DNA of 64,000 nt from Corallococcus sp. AS-1-6 (GCF_020037015.1 NZ_JAIQDE010000001.1:434001-498000); one strand, 5' to 3'; counted from the stretch's first letter, positions 32,766-41,724 are shown. The notes: generated by a model from the letters alone, not told the origin. A program made the numbers and translations.

Positions 32766-34529
32766 ATGTCCGTGACGAAGGTGCGTAAGGTGAACAAGGC
32801 GGATCCGCTGGCGGATCTGCCCCGGTGGGCGCAGCAACTGGCGCGCAAGTACTACACGAAGACGGTCAGCACCTTCCTGCTGTACGGGGCCGTGAGGGAC
32901 CTGCAGCCCCTGCAGCTCGAGGACGGCGGGCGCGGCTTCGGGACGCTGAAGACCTTCCTGTCGGAGGAGCTGTTCGGCGGGCGAGACCACGTCCTCTTCT
33001 ACGACCGCTCGTCGGGCATCCGCTCGGCGACGCCGGAGACGCAGAAGGACCTGTCGCGGGCCATGACCGGCTACGACGCCATGTACGGCACGGACTTCTC
33101 CAAGGTCCTGCCGCGCGACCCGGGCCGGGCGCTCCAAATCTTGGAGAACTTCCTGCGCATGCGCCTGAGCGAGGGCCGCTCGATGGCGCTCATCATCGAC
33201 TTCGCGGAGACGCTCGTCCCGGGCGGGGAGATGAGCCACCTGTCCGCGGAGGACCGCTTCGTCGTGGCCACGCTGGACAAGTGGGCGCACGACCCGCAGT
33301 TCCTGGCGGGCGACGTGTCGGTGGTGCTCCTGGCGGAGAACCTGTCGGACGTGTCGCCGCGCATCAGCCGCAACCCGTACGTGGCGCCCATCGAGCTGCC
33401 GCTGCCCACGGAGGAGGAGCGCCTGGAGTACGTGCGCTCCAAGCTGGAGGGCAAGAAGCTCCAGTCCGTGTCGGAGGTGCCGCTGGCGGGCCTGGCGAAG
33501 ATGACGGCGGGCCTGTCGCGCATCAACCTGGACCGCGTGCTGACGGAGGCGCTGGAGCGGGAGATCCGCATCACGCCGGAGCTGCTCAAGGAGAAGAAGA
33601 AGGAGCTCATCCAGGCGGAGTGCCACGGCCTGCTGGAGTTCATCGAGCCCGCGCACACGCTGGACGCGGTGGCGGGGCACGCGCCCGCCAAGCAGATGCT
33701 GCGGCAGGCGGCGTCCGCGCTGAAGAAGGGCCGCATCGAGGTCATGCCCATGGGCTACCTGGTGAGCGGACCGGTGGGCACGGGCAAGACGTTCATGGTG
33801 AGCTGCTTCGCCGGGGAGATTGGCATCCCGGTGGTGAAGTTCCTGAACTTCCGCAGCCAGTGGCAGGGCGTGACGGAAGCGAACCTGGAGAAGATCTTCA
33901 ACCTGCTGAAGGCCCTGTGGCCGGTGGCGGTGATGGTGGACGAGGCGGACACCTTCCTCGGCAACCGCGACTCCGGCGGGGACTCCGGGACGAGCAGCCG
34001 CATCTTCGGCTCCATCGCGTCCTTCATGGGCAACACGCAGTACCGCGGCAAGATTGTCTGGTTCCTGCTGACGGCGCGGCCGGACCTGCTGCCCATCGAC
34101 CTGAAGCGCCAGGGCCGCGCGGAGGAGCACCTCGCGCTCTTCTATCCGCAGACGGACGAGGAGCGGAACGAGCTGTTCCAGGCGATGAGCAGGAAGACCG
34201 GCGTGTCCGTGGAGGGCGTGGAGTCCTTCGCCGCGCTCATCCCCGGAGGCGTGCGCGCCTTCAGCGGCGCGGACATCGAGGCGGTGATGGTGCGCTCGAA
34301 GTTCCGCGCGCTGGCGGACGGGCGCGACCAGGTGACGAAGGACGACCTGGCCGCGGTGCTGGCGGACTTCGTGCCGCCCAGCTACCCGCTGGAGATTGAA
34401 ATGCAGAACCTGGTGGCGGTGCAGGAGTGCACCAGCCGGGCGCTCCTGCCGGAGAACTTCCGCAAGCTGGACCGCGACTACATCAGCAAGCGCGTGCGGG
34501 AGCTGAAGATGCTCCTGGAAGAGCAGTAG
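32766..34529 (+). CDS. AAA family ATPase of unknown role
   Basis: A 587-residue cytosolic protein with a divergent N-terminal AAA-like half (residues 20-290, IIDFAETLVPGG) and a canonical C-terminal AAA module: Walker A GPVGTGKT (335-342), Walker B VAVMVDEAD near 388-394, and a sensor-like LTARPD. The N-terminal half has lost a clear Walker A, suggesting a D1/D2 arrangement with only the second ring active. GGAGGG precedes the ATG. It lies 79 bases after the Ser/Thr kinase. Remodelling activity is likely; the substrate is unknown. Confidence 0.83.
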   Translation: MSVTKVRKVNKADPLADLPRWAQQLARKYYTKTVSTFLLYGAVRDLQPLQLEDGGRGFGTLKTFLSEELFGGRDHVLFYDRSSGIRSATPETQKDLSRAMTGYDAMYGTDFSKVLPRDPGRALQILENFLRMRLSEGRSMALIIDFAETLVPGGEMSHLSAEDRFVVATLDKWAHDPQFLAGDVSVVLLAENLSDVSPRISRNPYVAPIELPLPTEEERLEYVRSKLEGKKLQSVSEVPLAGLAKMTAGLSRINLDRVLTEALEREIRITPELLKEKKKELIQAECHGLLEFIEPAHTLDAVAGHAPAKQMLRQAASALKKGRIEVMPMGYLVSGPVGTGKTFMVSCFAGEIGIPVVKFLNFRSQWQGVTEANLEKIFNLLKALWPVAVMVDEADTFLGNRDSGGDSGTSSRIFGSIASFMGNTQYRGKIVWFLLTARPDLLPIDLKRQGRAEEHLALFYPQTDEERNELFQAMSRKTGVSVEGVESFAALIPGGVRAFSGADIEAVMVRSKFRALADGRDQVTKDDLAAVLADFVPPSYPLEIEMQNLVAVQECTSRALLPENFRKLDRDYISKRVRELKMLLEEQ

Positions 34530-34547
34530 GCGTCGAGCCGTAGGCCG

Positions 34548-35654
34548 TCAGCCCACGGTGACGGGGACGCCCAGGTGCGGGTCCTGGAGCGTCTCCACCA
34601 CCGCGATGCGGTCGCCCACGGCGAGCGCGTCATGCAGCACGAGGATGTCCTCGTTCGCGTGACGGATGCAGCCGTGGGACACGTCGCCCCCGAGCAGGGC
34701 GGGGGCGCTGGTGCCGTGCAGCTCCTCGCCGCTGCGGCGGCCATCCGCCCAGGACAGGTCCAGCAGCCGGGCGCCGAACACGTGCCGGTCGTTCCACAGC
34801 CGCGCGCCCGCGTCCTCGGTGGCGACCTGATCCAGCTTCGCGCGGACGACCTTGAGGCCCGGGTGCGTGGGCGTGGCGGCGGTGCCCACCGCGTTGGGGA
34901 AGATGTCCACGAGCTTCCCCTCCGGGTCGAAGAGGAACGTGCGGTGCTCGCGCAGCGCGATGACCACGCGCACGGCCTGGCCCGCGTAGAACGAAGAGGG
35001 CAGGGCGCGCGACTGTCCCCGTGAGCCCGGAGCCGGAGCGAGCGCCTCCAGGGCCTTGAGCGTGGCGGCGTCGAGCACGCCGCTGGAGCGCAGGCCCGCG
35101 TGCACCTGGAAGTTGCGGAGCGCGCGCGCCGTGTCCGGGCCGTAGCGTCCGTCCGCGCCGCCGTACAGCGCGAACCCCATGTCCAGGAGCGCGCCCTGCA
35201 CCGCGCGAAGCCCCTCGCCCTTCGCGCCCGTGCCGAGCACCGTCACACCGGACGCCACGTCCGCGAGCTGGGACGACCCGGCGAAGCGCGGATGCGCCAG
35301 GGCGCTTGCCGCTGGAATCTCCATGCCCGCGAAGTCGGCCGGAGGCTCCATGACGCCCAGGCCCCCGGCCGTCACCGCGCGCGCGACGACGGTGGCCGCC
35401 GTGCCTGTCACGGTGTCGCGGGAGCGCTCCCTGGGGACGGACACTCCGTCGGACGGCGGGGCAGGGGAAGGCCCACGCGGTGCCGGACCCACGGCCGGAG
35501 CGGGCCCGTTGAATCGCGTCAGCGAGTTGCCCCCGGTGACCGTCCTGTCCCCCGGACGTTCGACTCCACGGGGCAGGACAGGCGCGGGCCCGCGCGTGTC
35601 GGGCGTTTCAGGGGGACGAAGCGGTGACTCTCGAAGCAGTGCGGATGCGAGCAT
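34548..35654 (-). CDS. L,D-transpeptidase with peptidoglycan-binding domain
   Basis: A 368-residue protein. A disordered Pro/Arg-rich N-terminus (1-100) is followed by a PG_binding_1 domain (residues about 140-205: VQGALLDMGFALYGGADGRYG) and a YkuD catalytic domain whose motif is SHGCIRHAN with the nucleophilic Cys about 40 residues from the C-terminus. These enzymes cross-link peptidoglycan via meso-DAP residues or attach proteins. No classical signal peptide is visible from the ATG at 35654, so the start could be wrong or export unusual. The LysM transglycosylase gene lies upstream on the same strand, 50 bases away, giving a cell-wall pair. Confidence 0.88.
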   Translation of the reverse strand: MLASALLRESPLRPPETPDTRGPAPVLPRGVERPGDRTVTGGNSLTRFNGPAPAVGPAPRGPSPAPPSDGVSVPRERSRDTVTGTAATVVARAVTAGGLGVMEPPADFAGMEIPAASALAHPRFAGSSQLADVASGVTVLGTGAKGEGLRAVQGALLDMGFALYGGADGRYGPDTARALRNFQVHAGLRSSGVLDAATLKALEALAPAPGSRGQSRALPSSFYAGQAVRVVIALREHRTFLFDPEGKLVDIFPNAVGTAATPTHPGLKVVRAKLDQVATEDAGARLWNDRHVFGARLLDLSWADGRRSGEELHGTSAPALLGGDVSHGCIRHANEDILVLHDALAVGDRIAVVETLQDPHLGVPVTVG

Positions 35655-35704
35655 GGCGCCGGGGACTGCAAGGCCCCGGCCGCCGCGCCATGCCCTTCAA
35701 GCCG

Positions 35705-37669
35705 CTACGGCGCGCTCAGCGACAGCAGCTTGCCGGTGGGCACCGTGCGGTGGTCCTTGATGTGGTTCCACTTCATGATGTCCTCGACGGACACGTTGTA
35801 GCGCTGCGACACCGACCAGAGCGTCTCGCCCTCGGCCAGCGTGTGCACCTTGCCCTTGGGGCCCACGGGCGCCTGTCCCGCCACGGCGTTGGCCACCACG
35901 ATGGTGCCGCCGCGCTCCTCCACCTTCGCCGGCGCCGCGCCCTTGGACTCCGGCGGCCACACGGCCAGCAGCGTGCCCAGCGACAGCGTGCGGTTGCGCT
36001 TGGGCAGGTTGTTCCACTTCTTCAGGTCGTCCACCGACACCTGGAAGCGGTTGGCGATGAGCCACAGGCTGTCGCCCTCCTGCACGCCGTAGGTGATGCG
36101 CGTCTTGCCGTCCACCTTCTCCGTCTTCACCGGGCCCGCCGCCACGGGGCCGCGGGGCGTGCCCGCCGGGACCTCGTCCTCCGGCCGCGTCGCCACCACG
36201 CCGCTGCGCCGCGCCTGCGCCACCTTCGCCGCCAGCGCGCCGGACGCCACCGCGCCACCGCCCGCGTCGCCGCTGCCACCCCGGGCGTTCGCCGGCACCG
36301 GAATCACCAGCTCCGCGCGCACCTTCAGCACCCGCGCGCTCTTCAGCCGGTTCATCTGGAGGATGGCCTCCGCCGCCGTGCCGTACTTCTGCGCAATCTG
36401 CGACAGCGTGTCGCCCCTCTTCACCGTGTGCACCCGGAACGTCAGCCGGTCCGCGGGCGACAGCTTCGCCAGGTTCTGCGCGAAGAGCGTCGTGGTGCCG
36501 CGCGGCAGCTTCAGCGTGTAGGGCTTCGCGGCCGTCGCCGGAGGCGTGCACCAGCGCTTGAGCTCCGGGTTCAGCTCCTGCACCTCCGTCACGCTCACCC
36601 CGGCCGCGCGCGCCACCACGTCCAGGTCGGTCGCGTCCGTGAGCTTCACCTCGTCGTACTCCAGCGTGGACTCGTACTGGAACTCCTCCTCGGAGAAGCC
36701 GAACGCGGTGGGGTTCTTCGCCACCAGCGCCGCGGCGATGAGCTTGGGCACGTAGTGCTTCGTCTCCTTCGCCAGCCCGCGCTCCTCCGCCAGCACCCAG
36801 AAGTCCTTCGTCCCGTAGCGCTCCACCATCTTGCGCACCCGGTACGAGCCCGTGTTGTAGCCCGCCCACGCCAGGTACCAGTGGCCCAGCTCGCCGTAGA
36901 GGTCCTTCAGGTACGCCGCCGCCGCGTGGGTGGCCTTGATGGGGTCACGCCGCTCGTCCACCCAGAAGTCCTGCTTGAGGCCGTACTGCTTGCCCGTGCT
37001 GGAGATGAACTGCCACGGCCCGGCCGCGTGCGCCCACGAGTACGCGTTCGCGGAGAAGCCGCTCTCAATCATCGCCAGGTACACCGTGTCCCGGGGCAGG
37101 CCCTTCGCCTCAAGAATGGGCTGCATCACCGGCAGGTAGCGCGTGGAGCGCGCCATCCACTTGCGGAACCACTTGCGGCCGGGGCCCTGGAAGAACTGGA
37201 TGTACTCGGCCACCCGCGGCTGCATGTCCACCGGGATGTCGTAGCGGTCCTTCACCTGCGAAATATCGAAGTTCGCCAGGTCGGTGATGCGCGCCAGCGG
37301 CGGGGCGGTGTCGTCCTCGCGGAAGGTGGGCTCCTCCAGCGCGTCCAACATTCGCAGCCGCAACGGGTTGGTCAGGCCCAGCCGCCGCAGCGACTGCATC
37401 ATCTCCGCGCTCGGCTTCGCCTCCGGGTCCAGCGTCGCGCCCTCCAGCGCGCGCAGCTCCTCCAGCTCCGCGGACTCGTTCTCCACCTCCTCCGTCTCCT
37501 CGCCCTCCTCCATGGGAGCGGGGGGCGTGGCCCGGCTGGCGTTCGCCGTCAGCGAGGGAGCCTGCGAGGAGGGCACCGCATGCACGCCAGGCGGCGGCAC
37601 CGGTGACGGCGCCACGCCCTGCGAGGAGGGAACCGAGGCCAGGGCAAGCAGGAGCAGAGAAAGCGGCAT
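35705..37669 (-). CDS. MltD-like lytic transglycosylase with LysM repeats
   Basis: A 654-residue exported protein. A short N-terminal signal (MPLSLLLLALASVPSSQG) and an acidic linker precede the SLT domain, residues 170-310, with catalytic Glu202 (AMIESGF) and AAGPWQFI. Then come a LysM-like segment near 350 and three clear LysM repeats (HTVKRGDTLSQIAQKYG, YGVQEGDSLWLIANRF, HTLAEGETLWSVSQRY) ending at the C-terminus. It cleaves glycan strands to 1,6-anhydroMurNAc ends. It has its own sigma70-type promoter (37712-37739) just after a terminator. The L,D-transpeptidase gene follows. Confidence 0.93.
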   Translation of the reverse strand: MPLSLLLLALASVPSSQGVAPSPVPPPGVHAVPSSQAPSLTANASRATPPAPMEEGEETEEVENESAELEELRALEGATLDPEAKPSAEMMQSLRRLGLTNPLRLRMLDALEEPTFREDDTAPPLARITDLANFDISQVKDRYDIPVDMQPRVAEYIQFFQGPGRKWFRKWMARSTRYLPVMQPILEAKGLPRDTVYLAMIESGFSANAYSWAHAAGPWQFISSTGKQYGLKQDFWVDERRDPIKATHAAAAYLKDLYGELGHWYLAWAGYNTGSYRVRKMVERYGTKDFWVLAEERGLAKETKHYVPKLIAAALVAKNPTAFGFSEEEFQYESTLEYDEVKLTDATDLDVVARAAGVSVTEVQELNPELKRWCTPPATAAKPYTLKLPRGTTTLFAQNLAKLSPADRLTFRVHTVKRGDTLSQIAQKYGTAAEAILQMNRLKSARVLKVRAELVIPVPANARGGSGDAGGGAVASGALAAKVAQARRSGVVATRPEDEVPAGTPRGPVAAGPVKTEKVDGKTRITYGVQEGDSLWLIANRFQVSVDDLKKWNNLPKRNRTLSLGTLLAVWPPESKGAAPAKVEERGGTIVVANAVAGQAPVGPKGKVHTLAEGETLWSVSQRYNVSVEDIMKWNHIKDHRTVPTGKLLSLSAP

Positions 37670-37711
37670 GGGAACGCCAGGCGAGGTCGCCCAGAAGCAG
37701 GCGAAGCCCGC

Positions 37712-37739
37712 AGTATTCGCCAGCTTTCTTGACAGTCAA
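37712..37739 (-). promoter_or_regulatory. Promoter of the lytic transglycosylase gene
   Basis: On the minus strand TTGACT (37739-37734), a 16-base spacer and AATACT (37717-37712). The -35 lies within the perfect palindrome TTGAC-A-GTCAA (37729-37739), which could also be an operator. The leader would be about 35 bases. This is one of the best sigma70-type matches in the window. Confidence 0.6.
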
Positions 37740-37746
37740 ACAACAA

Positions 37747-37793
37747 GTCGCTCGGTACGCCCCCGGGAAGGACCCACCGTAGGAGCGAGCGAC
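37747..37793 (-). terminator. Rho-independent terminator of the tetraheme operon
   Basis: GTCGCTCG (37747-37754) pairs with CGAGCGAC (37786-37793), and TACG with CGTA inside. On the minus strand it begins right after the stop at 37795 and is followed by TTGTTGTTT, a T-rich tail. Confidence 0.72.
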
Positions 37794-37794
37794 C

Positions 37795-39384
37795 CTATTT
37801 CGCCGGTGGCTCGCCTGCCTGCCCGCTCTTGCCGGTTCCGCCGTGGCCGGGACCGAGGATGCGGGGCAGGTAGGTGGCGAAGTCGAAGTGCGGCGAGTTC
37901 TCCGTGTTGTGGCAGGTGACGCACACGGCCTCTCCCGGCTTGCCCACGATGGTGGCCGGGCTCGGCGAGTCCACGTGCTGGGAGCCCGGGCCGTGGCAGC
38001 TTTCGCAGCCCACGTCCTCGCGGCCCGCCACCTTGTCCAGCCGGCACACGCCGCCGGGCTTCTGCCAGGCGGTGATGTGGCAGCCCACGCAGTTGAGGTG
38101 GTGCTGCTTGCCCACCTCCTCCAGCGTCTCCCACGCGTGGTGGTGCTTCGTGCGCTGCCACACGGCGGTCGCGTCCGCGTGGCAGTCCTCGCACGCCGCG
38201 CTGCCGACGAAGCCCGCCTGGCCCTTCGGGGGCGCCGGGCAGTCCTGGCCGTGCGCCTTCGCCCACGCGAGGTTCAACTGGCCCACGTTCGCGTCGTACG
38301 CCTTCACCAGCGCCTGCGCGTCCGGCGCGGTGGGCAGGTTCGACTCCAGCGGCAGGAAGCGCAGCGCGAAGCCGTTGACGCCGTCGGTGGGCGCGGGCGG
38401 CGCGGTGAGCAGGCCCTGCTTGCGCGCGGAGAGCTCGTCGCGCTTGCCCTGCTTCAGCGTCTTGAGGTTCGGGTCGATGCCGGGCCGCGAAATCTCCTTG
38501 TCCAGGAGCGCGATGCGCTGCTCCAGCGCCGTCACCTCGCGCTCCACGTCCCCCTGCGAGCGCTGCGGGACGAAGGGGCCCTTCGCCGGCGCGTACGTCA
38601 GGTCCACGCGCAACAGCGAGCGCCCCTTGCTCTGCAGCGCCACCACCGGCACGTCGGAGCGCACCAGCCGGTTCTCCTCCGCGGAGAACTCACCGGCGCT
38701 GTGCGTGGCCACCACCAGGTTCGCGGCCAGCCCCGGCAGCGCGGCGGCGACCTGCGCGGCCTCCAGCGGCTGGTCCAACAGGCCCACCACGAAGTCCGCG
38801 CCCTGCTCGCGCGCCTGCTGGCTCGCCTTCACCAGCGCCTCGCCGGACGCCGCCGCCACCACGCCCACCTTGCGCGGCCCCGCGTCCAGCACCTTCACGC
38901 CGCCCGCCGGAATCTCCGGCAGGCCCAGGCCCTGGCGGAAGGCCGCGCCGCGCGTGTCGTCCAGCTCGCCCGTGGCGCGCGCCGCGATGCCCATGGTGCG
39001 GAACGCGTCCGCGAGCGCCTTCGCCTTGAGCTCCTCCTGCGGCACCTGCTCCGCCTGGAGGTGCGTCTCCCCGAAGAGGCTGTTGCCGCCGTCGATGTAG
39101 AGCACCGGCTGGCCGCCCCTGCGCGCCTCCTGCACCTGGAACGCCGCCCGGCCGATGCCGCCGCGCATGTTCTCGCTGCAGCCGCACGGGCCCAGATAGC
39201 CGCGCGTGTCCGCGGAGAGGAGCAGCACGGCGCCCGGAGGCGCGGCGGGAGCGGGGGAGGCGGTCTGCTGCTGCCCGGGAGCGCTGTTCGCGCCGCTCTC
39301 CGGGGCGCGCGGCTCCTGGCGTCTGCAACCGGCGAGGAGCGCGCTCACGAGCACCGCGAGGACGGCCGCGCGCATCGTCATCAC
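37795..39384 (-). CDS. Tetraheme cytochrome c554-like lipoprotein with metallophosphatase-like domain
   Basis: A 529-residue protein with lipobox (VLVSALLAGC). The N-terminal half resembles the UshA/5'-nucleotidase metallophosphatase fold (LLLSADTRGYLGPCGCSENMRGGIGRA, LYIDGGNSLFGE), but the usual TNDxHG metal motif reads SADTRG and DAGD reads DGGN, so metal binding is probably lost. The C-terminal 150 residues hold four heme motifs, CEDCH, CVGCH, CESCH and CVTCH, as in cytochrome c554 proteins. It is inferred to be a periplasmic electron-transfer lipoprotein. The start is GTG at 39384 or ATG at 39381, overlapping the stop of the receiver gene upstream, so expression is coupled. Confidence 0.86.
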   Translation of the reverse strand: MMTMRAAVLAVLVSALLAGCRRQEPRAPESGANSAPGQQQTASPAPAAPPGAVLLLSADTRGYLGPCGCSENMRGGIGRAAFQVQEARRGGQPVLYIDGGNSLFGETHLQAEQVPQEELKAKALADAFRTMGIAARATGELDDTRGAAFRQGLGLPEIPAGGVKVLDAGPRKVGVVAAASGEALVKASQQAREQGADFVVGLLDQPLEAAQVAAALPGLAANLVVATHSAGEFSAEENRLVRSDVPVVALQSKGRSLLRVDLTYAPAKGPFVPQRSQGDVEREVTALEQRIALLDKEISRPGIDPNLKTLKQGKRDELSARKQGLLTAPPAPTDGVNGFALRFLPLESNLPTAPDAQALVKAYDANVGQLNLAWAKAHGQDCPAPPKGQAGFVGSAACEDCHADATAVWQRTKHHHAWETLEEVGKQHHLNCVGCHITAWQKPGGVCRLDKVAGREDVGCESCHGPGSQHVDSPSPATIVGKPGEAVCVTCHNTENSPHFDFATYLPRILGPGHGGTGKSGQAGEPPAK

Positions 39385-39767
39385 CAGAGGATGCTCTGCA
39401 CCAGTTCGTCGATCTTCTCGCCCATCGCCTCCAGGCCGTTCACCTTGGAGAGACAGCCGTCCGCGCCCACCTGCTCGGCCAGCTTCGACAGCTCGTCGTC
39501 CGGCAGGCTGGAGAACAACACGATGGGGATGTCCTGCGTGTTGTACTCGTTCTTCAGCGTGCGGCAGATGTCCGTGCCCTTCGCCTCCGGCATGTGGATG
39601 TCCGTGAGGATGAGGTCCGGCCGCCAGCTCTGAAGCGTTTTCTCAAACTCCATGAGCGTGGAGGTGGCCACGACCTCATAGCCCCGCGCCTCCAGGACGG
39701 CCTTCTCCATGGCGAGGGTGATCTCGCTGTCGTCAATGAGGAGGATTCTTCGCTTCTCTTCGGACAC
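39381..39767 (-). CDS. Single-domain response regulator
   Basis: A 128-residue receiver domain with Asp56 as phosphorylation site (LILTDIHMPEAKG), acidic residues Asp12/Asp13, Ser86/Ser87 in place of the switch Thr, and Lys108. There is no output domain, so it signals by protein contact in the manner of CheY. AAGGAAGG precedes the GTG start. Its stop overlaps the start of the tetraheme lipoprotein gene. No cognate kinase is adjacent. Confidence 0.92.
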   Translation of the reverse strand: MSEEKRRILLIDDSEITLAMEKAVLEARGYEVVATSTLMEFEKTLQSWRPDLILTDIHMPEAKGTDICRTLKNEYNTQDIPIVLFSSLPDDELSKLAEQVGADGCLSKVNGLEAMGEKIDELVQSILW

Positions 39768-39880
39768 GGCGACCTTCCTTGGGGGTCGGTTCTAGCCCAC
39801 CACCCAGCGGCGCACCAATGCTTTCCCGTGTCGCGTTCCAGCACGGCTTTTCTGGATTCAACCCCGGGCGTCCCAGCGGC

Positions 39881-39927
39881 CGGGCGGGCTCGGAAACACC
39901 CACCGTCTTTCCCGGGCAACCCGCCCG
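39881..39927 (+). other. Inverted repeat in the mscS leader
   Basis: CGGGCGGG (39881-39888) and CCCGCCCG (39920-39927) could form an 8-bp stem around a 31-base loop, followed by AAAAAG and the AAGGAGG ribosome binding site. It is not terminator-like on either strand. It could influence translation of the channel. Confidence 0.3.
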
Positions 39928-39948
39928 AAAAAGGGTAAGGAGGCGCCC

Positions 39949-41592
39949 ATGAAGCGCCATGCCTCCCGGGTCCTGGTGGCCCTCCTTCTCCTGGGGTGCG
40001 TCCTTGGTGGCCTCCCCGTGCTGGCCCTCGACAACGGCCTGGGGCAGGTCCCGCAGGACCTCGACCGCACGTCGCCGCGCGCCACGGTGCAGGGCTTCCT
40101 GGACGCGGTGCATCGCGGGGACTACGCCCGCGCCGCCTTCTACCTCTACCTGGACCACCTCCCGGAGGCCGAGCAGCCCCTGCGGGGCGCCCAGCTCGCG
40201 CGGAAGCTGAAGTTCGTCCTGGACCGGGAGCTGTCGGTGGACACGTCCGTCCTGCCGAAGACGCCCGAGGGCGAGTCCCCCAGCTCGCGCTTCGTGTCGC
40301 TGGGGGCCATCCCGCTCAAGGGCGAGAGCGTCCCCATCCGGCTGCAGCGCATCGCCGTGGAGGGCACGCCCACCTGGGTGGTGTCGGAGCCCACCGTGAA
40401 GATGGTGGACCCGCTCTTCGAGGAGTACGGCCCGCTGCTCACCGAGACGCTCCCGGCCTTCTTCTTCGAGCGCACGGTGCTGGGGCTGGAGCCGTGGCAG
40501 TGGCTGGGGCTCGCGGTGACGCTGCTGTGCGCGTGGATCTTCTCCTACCTCCTGGAGAAGCTCCTGCTGGCCGCGGGGCTGCGGGTGGCGCGCTGGACGC
40601 GCATCGCCTGGGACGACCAGATTGTCGGCGCGGGCCGGGGTCCCCTGCGGCTGCCCTTCTTCGCCATCCTCCTGGCGCTGGGCACCTCGTTCCTGCTGCT
40701 GCCTCCCAAGCTGAAGCTGCTGAGCGACCGGGTGAGCTACTCGCTCACCATCGTCGCGGTGGCGTGGTTCATCCTGCGCTTCCTCCGGGTGTCGGAGGCC
40801 TACGTCCAGAGCCGCGTCACCTCCGAGTCCAGCCCCCACCGCCGCGCTCGCTCGCTGCGCACGCAGTTGGCCGTGCTGCGCGCCGTCTTCGAGGTCGCCA
40901 CCTACGTCATCGCCGCCGCGCTGCTGCTCATGCAGTTCGAGGTCGTGCGCAACGTGGGCGTGTCGCTCCTGGCCTCCGCCGGCATCGCCGGCCTCGCCGT
41001 CGGTCTCGCCGCGCAGAAGTCGCTCGCGTCGCTGCTCGCCGGCATCCAGTTGTCCATCACCCAGCCCGTCAGCATCGGGGACAACGTGCTGGTGGAGGGC
41101 GAGTTCGGCACGGTGGAGGAGATCACCCTCACGTACGTCGTGCTGCGCATCTGGGACCAGCGGCGCATGGTCATCCCCATCAACCAGTTCCTGGACAAGC
41201 CGTTCCAGAACTGGAGCAAGGGGTCCCCGGAGATCATGGGCACCGTCATCCTCCAGGTGGACTACATGGCGGACATCGACGCGCTGCGCGCGGAGCTGGA
41301 CCGCATCCTCGCCAACGAGGGCAAGGAGCTGTGGGACGGGCGGGTGAAGACGCTGGTCGTCTTCGACGTGATGGACAAGACCCTCACCGTGCGCGCGCTG
41401 GTGAGCGCGGCGAACTCCAGCAAGCTGGGCGACCTGCGCTTCCTCGTGCGCGAGCGGCTGGTCGTCTTCCTGCGCACCCGGCCCCAGTGGCTGCCCATGG
41501 TGCGCAGCGAGTCCCGCCCCGCGCCGCAGCCCCCGGCCTCCCGGGACGAGCAGGAGGAGGCCATCCAGGGCGCCCCCGAGCCCCGTTCTTGA
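39949..41592 (+). CDS. MscS-type mechanosensitive channel with periplasmic N-domain
   Basis: A 547-residue inner-membrane protein. A signal-like segment (VLVALLLLGCVLGGLPVLA) precedes a periplasmic domain of about 130 residues with NTF2-like start (SPRATVQGFLDAVHRGDYARAA). Membrane segments near 185, 230, 260 and 320 lead to the pore helix and beta domain (SAGIAGLAVGLAAQKSLASLLAGI, then SIGDNVLVEGEFGTVEEI). The small Ala/Gly face of the pore helix is conserved. It releases solutes on hypoosmotic shock. AAGGAGG precedes the ATG at 39949. It is divergent from the receiver gene. Confidence 0.93.
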   Translation: MKRHASRVLVALLLLGCVLGGLPVLALDNGLGQVPQDLDRTSPRATVQGFLDAVHRGDYARAAFYLYLDHLPEAEQPLRGAQLARKLKFVLDRELSVDTSVLPKTPEGESPSSRFVSLGAIPLKGESVPIRLQRIAVEGTPTWVVSEPTVKMVDPLFEEYGPLLTETLPAFFFERTVLGLEPWQWLGLAVTLLCAWIFSYLLEKLLLAAGLRVARWTRIAWDDQIVGAGRGPLRLPFFAILLALGTSFLLLPPKLKLLSDRVSYSLTIVAVAWFILRFLRVSEAYVQSRVTSESSPHRRARSLRTQLAVLRAVFEVATYVIAAALLLMQFEVVRNVGVSLLASAGIAGLAVGLAAQKSLASLLAGIQLSITQPVSIGDNVLVEGEFGTVEEITLTYVVLRIWDQRRMVIPINQFLDKPFQNWSKGSPEIMGTVILQVDYMADIDALRAELDRILANEGKELWDGRVKTLVVFDVMDKTLTVRALVSAANSSKLGDLRFLVRERLVVFLRTRPQWLPMVRSESRPAPQPPASRDEQEEAIQGAPEPRS

Positions 41593-41673
41593 AGGAGGGC
41601 GCCCGTGAGAGCCCCAGGGAAAACAGGCGCTTGCACGGACGCTCACCGCGCGATGAATATCTCGACCCACGCG

Positions 41674-41692
41674 GCGTAAGACGCGCGTAAGA
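41674..41692 (+). promoter_or_regulatory. Direct repeat with one-helical-turn spacing
   Basis: GCGTAAGA occurs at 41674-41681 and 41685-41692, 11 bases apart centre to centre, about 33 bases before the ATG at 41725. Direct repeats at this spacing are typical of response-regulator or activator half-sites. No regulator is identified. Confidence 0.35.
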
Positions 41693-41724
41693 GCAATCGC
41701 ACCCTCGCTGGGGAGTCCAAAGAG

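Noticed and set aside
29495-32848. 1117-residue frame on the minus strand across the kinase gene
   Set aside because: It is the antisense shadow of a high-GC gene, with His/Arg/Leu-rich composition and no domain; the plus-strand kinase has all catalytic motifs.
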